Below, piece by piece: positions 39,467-39,923 of a DNA stretch of 39,923 nt. How positions within the stretch are numbered: the stretch's first letter is position 1; each line of letters begins with the position of its first letter. A model generated the notes under the pieces. It ran no database searches, had not been told where the DNA came from, and saw only the letters and a list, made by a program, of their open reading frames with translations. The translations under genes and the position numbers were made by a program. Source of the stretch: NaphS2 sp964588535 (GTDB lineage Bacteria; Desulfobacterota; DSM-4660; Desulfatiglandales; Desulfatiglandaceae); NCBI GenBank assembly GCA_964588535.1, contig CAZPQA010000019.1, positions 1 to 39,923 on the forward strand, given 5' to 3'.

Positions 39467-39473
39467 TATCATA

Positions 39474-39502
39474 TTGACACGAGTAAATACTTTCTGTTAT
39501 GA
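39474..39502 (+). promoter_or_regulatory. tRNA-Ala promoter
   Basis: TTGACA (39474-39479), a 17-base spacer and TTATGA (39497-39502) lie 14 bases before the tRNA. The -35 box is the right arm of the palindrome at 39461-39479, back to back with that of tRNA-Leu. Confidence 0.55.
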
Positions 39503-39516
39503 AAGACGAGCTTTGA

Positions 39517-39592
39517 GGGGCTGTAGCTCAGATGGGAGAGCGCATGACTGGCAGTCATGAGGTCAGGGGTTCGATCCCCCTCAGCTCCACCA
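39517..39592 (+). tRNA. tRNA-Ala (anticodon GGC)
   Basis: The 76-base gene starts GGGGCTGTAGCTCAG, has anticodon stem CATGA/TCATG with loop CTGGCAG (anticodon GGC), T loop GGTTCGATCC and ends CAGCTCCACCA with CCA encoded. It reads GCC and GCU alanine codons. A terminator follows. Confidence 0.97.
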
Positions 39593-39602
39593 GTAAAAAC
39601 AG

Positions 39603-39635
39603 GGACTTATGGCAAAACGCCGTAAGTCCTTTTTT
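39603..39635 (+). terminator. Terminator of tRNA-Ala
   Basis: GGACTTATGGC pairs with GCCGTAAGTCC (11 pairs, one G-T) around a 5-base loop, followed by six T. It lies 11 bases after the tRNA. Confidence 0.9.
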
Positions 39636-39730
39636 GGTTTCAGGTGCCCTGTACCCACCGGATATGGATTGCAGCCATCCTTTTTTTTAATTTTGTATTG
39701 TGTCCCTGGAATTTCTTTGGAAATTTGAAT

Positions 39731-39923
39731 CTAACGGTGGCCCCCGAAATCATGCATGAGTGTCTTCAGGGCTTTGATGCTGTCATGCTCGATTTCAACA
39801 GGCATCAGCATCTCCGGGGCTCCGATGGTGCCCATATCTGAAAGAATCGTCTTGATCATTGCCGCGGGCGTTTGACCATAAAGCGCGAGCATGTTTTTCA
39901 GATAATCCCCCGATTCCCATATC
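39731..39923 (-). CDS. C-terminal part of an unidentified gene (cut by the window edge)
   Basis: A minus-strand frame is open from the right edge to TAG at 39731-39733 and gives about 63 residues: ESGDYLKNMLALYGQTPAAM, a second helix (IKTILSDMG), a short loop with APEMLMPVEIEHDS and a final helix ending FGGHR. Codon use looks normal for the chromosome. I do not recognise the family, and the start lies outside the window. The 39636-39730 stretch before it holds nothing else. Confidence 0.6.
   Translation of the reverse strand, partial: IWESGDYLKNMLALYGQTPAAMIKTILSDMGTIGAPEMLMPVEIEHDSIKALKTLMHDFGGHR

Overview
The window looks like a chromosome segment of a strictly anaerobic Desulfobacterota (deltaproteobacterial sulfate-reducer type) that degrades aromatic or dicarboxylic acids. 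The basis is a glutaryl-CoA dehydrogenase carrying the residue reported for the non-decarboxylating type next to a glutaconyl-CoA decarboxylase alpha subunit, a selenocysteine-type Fe-S oxidoreductase, and PAS/hybrid kinase families typical of that group. The species cannot be named from sequence reading alone.

Layout. (1) 1-6.8 kb is core metabolism. A minus-strand pair (gdh, gcdA) is divergent from a CCG-domain Fe-S protein whose apparent stop at 4052-4054 is best read as selenocysteine: the frame stays open on both sides, UGA sits where a Cys-Gly-His would be, and a bSECIS-like hairpin follows. A small TPR lipo/periplasmic-type protein and mpl (murein peptide recycling) follow. (2) 6.8-10.6 kb is a patchy accessory stretch with a DUF1566 lipoprotein, an AT-richer alpha/beta hydrolase, a decayed hybrid histidine kinase, and three diverged copies of a ~105-bp repeat. 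(3) 10.6-29.7 kb is a large plus-strand signalling locus: hybrid kinase, NarL-type kinase/regulator pair, a double-receiver/CheY, CheA, CheW, a soluble methyl-accepting protein with seven 28-residue coiled-coil repeats, a HEAT-repeat protein, CheR, CheB, CheY, CheC, a PAS/zinc protein, a receiver-CheC fusion and a final hybrid kinase. No flagellar or pilus gene is present, so the output may not be motility. The locus is interrupted by a small four-helix-bundle element with inverted ends and by an ORF-less derivative of it. (4) 29.9-39.3 kb is a 9.4-kb integrative element in tRNA-Leu(CAA), bounded by a 57-bp direct repeat. It carries integrase, HExxH protein, a prohead protease-capsid fusion, P27 small terminase, HNH nuclease, several tiny genes, a PrimPol/RecA-like replication protein with iterons, AlpA and a small DNA-binding regulator. 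It has no large terminase, portal or tail gene, so it looks like a phage satellite with its own capsid gene. (5) 39.3-39.9 kb holds tRNA-Leu and tRNA-Ala, divergently transcribed from a palindromic promoter region, and the C-terminus of an unidentified gene.

How the parts work together: the first module would oxidise glutaryl-CoA and pass electrons to Fe-S carriers while decarboxylation is coupled to Na+ export. The Che-like locus would integrate cytosolic cues through PAS kinases and a soluble receptor array. The integrated element is an independent replicon-like passenger probably mobilised by a helper phage.
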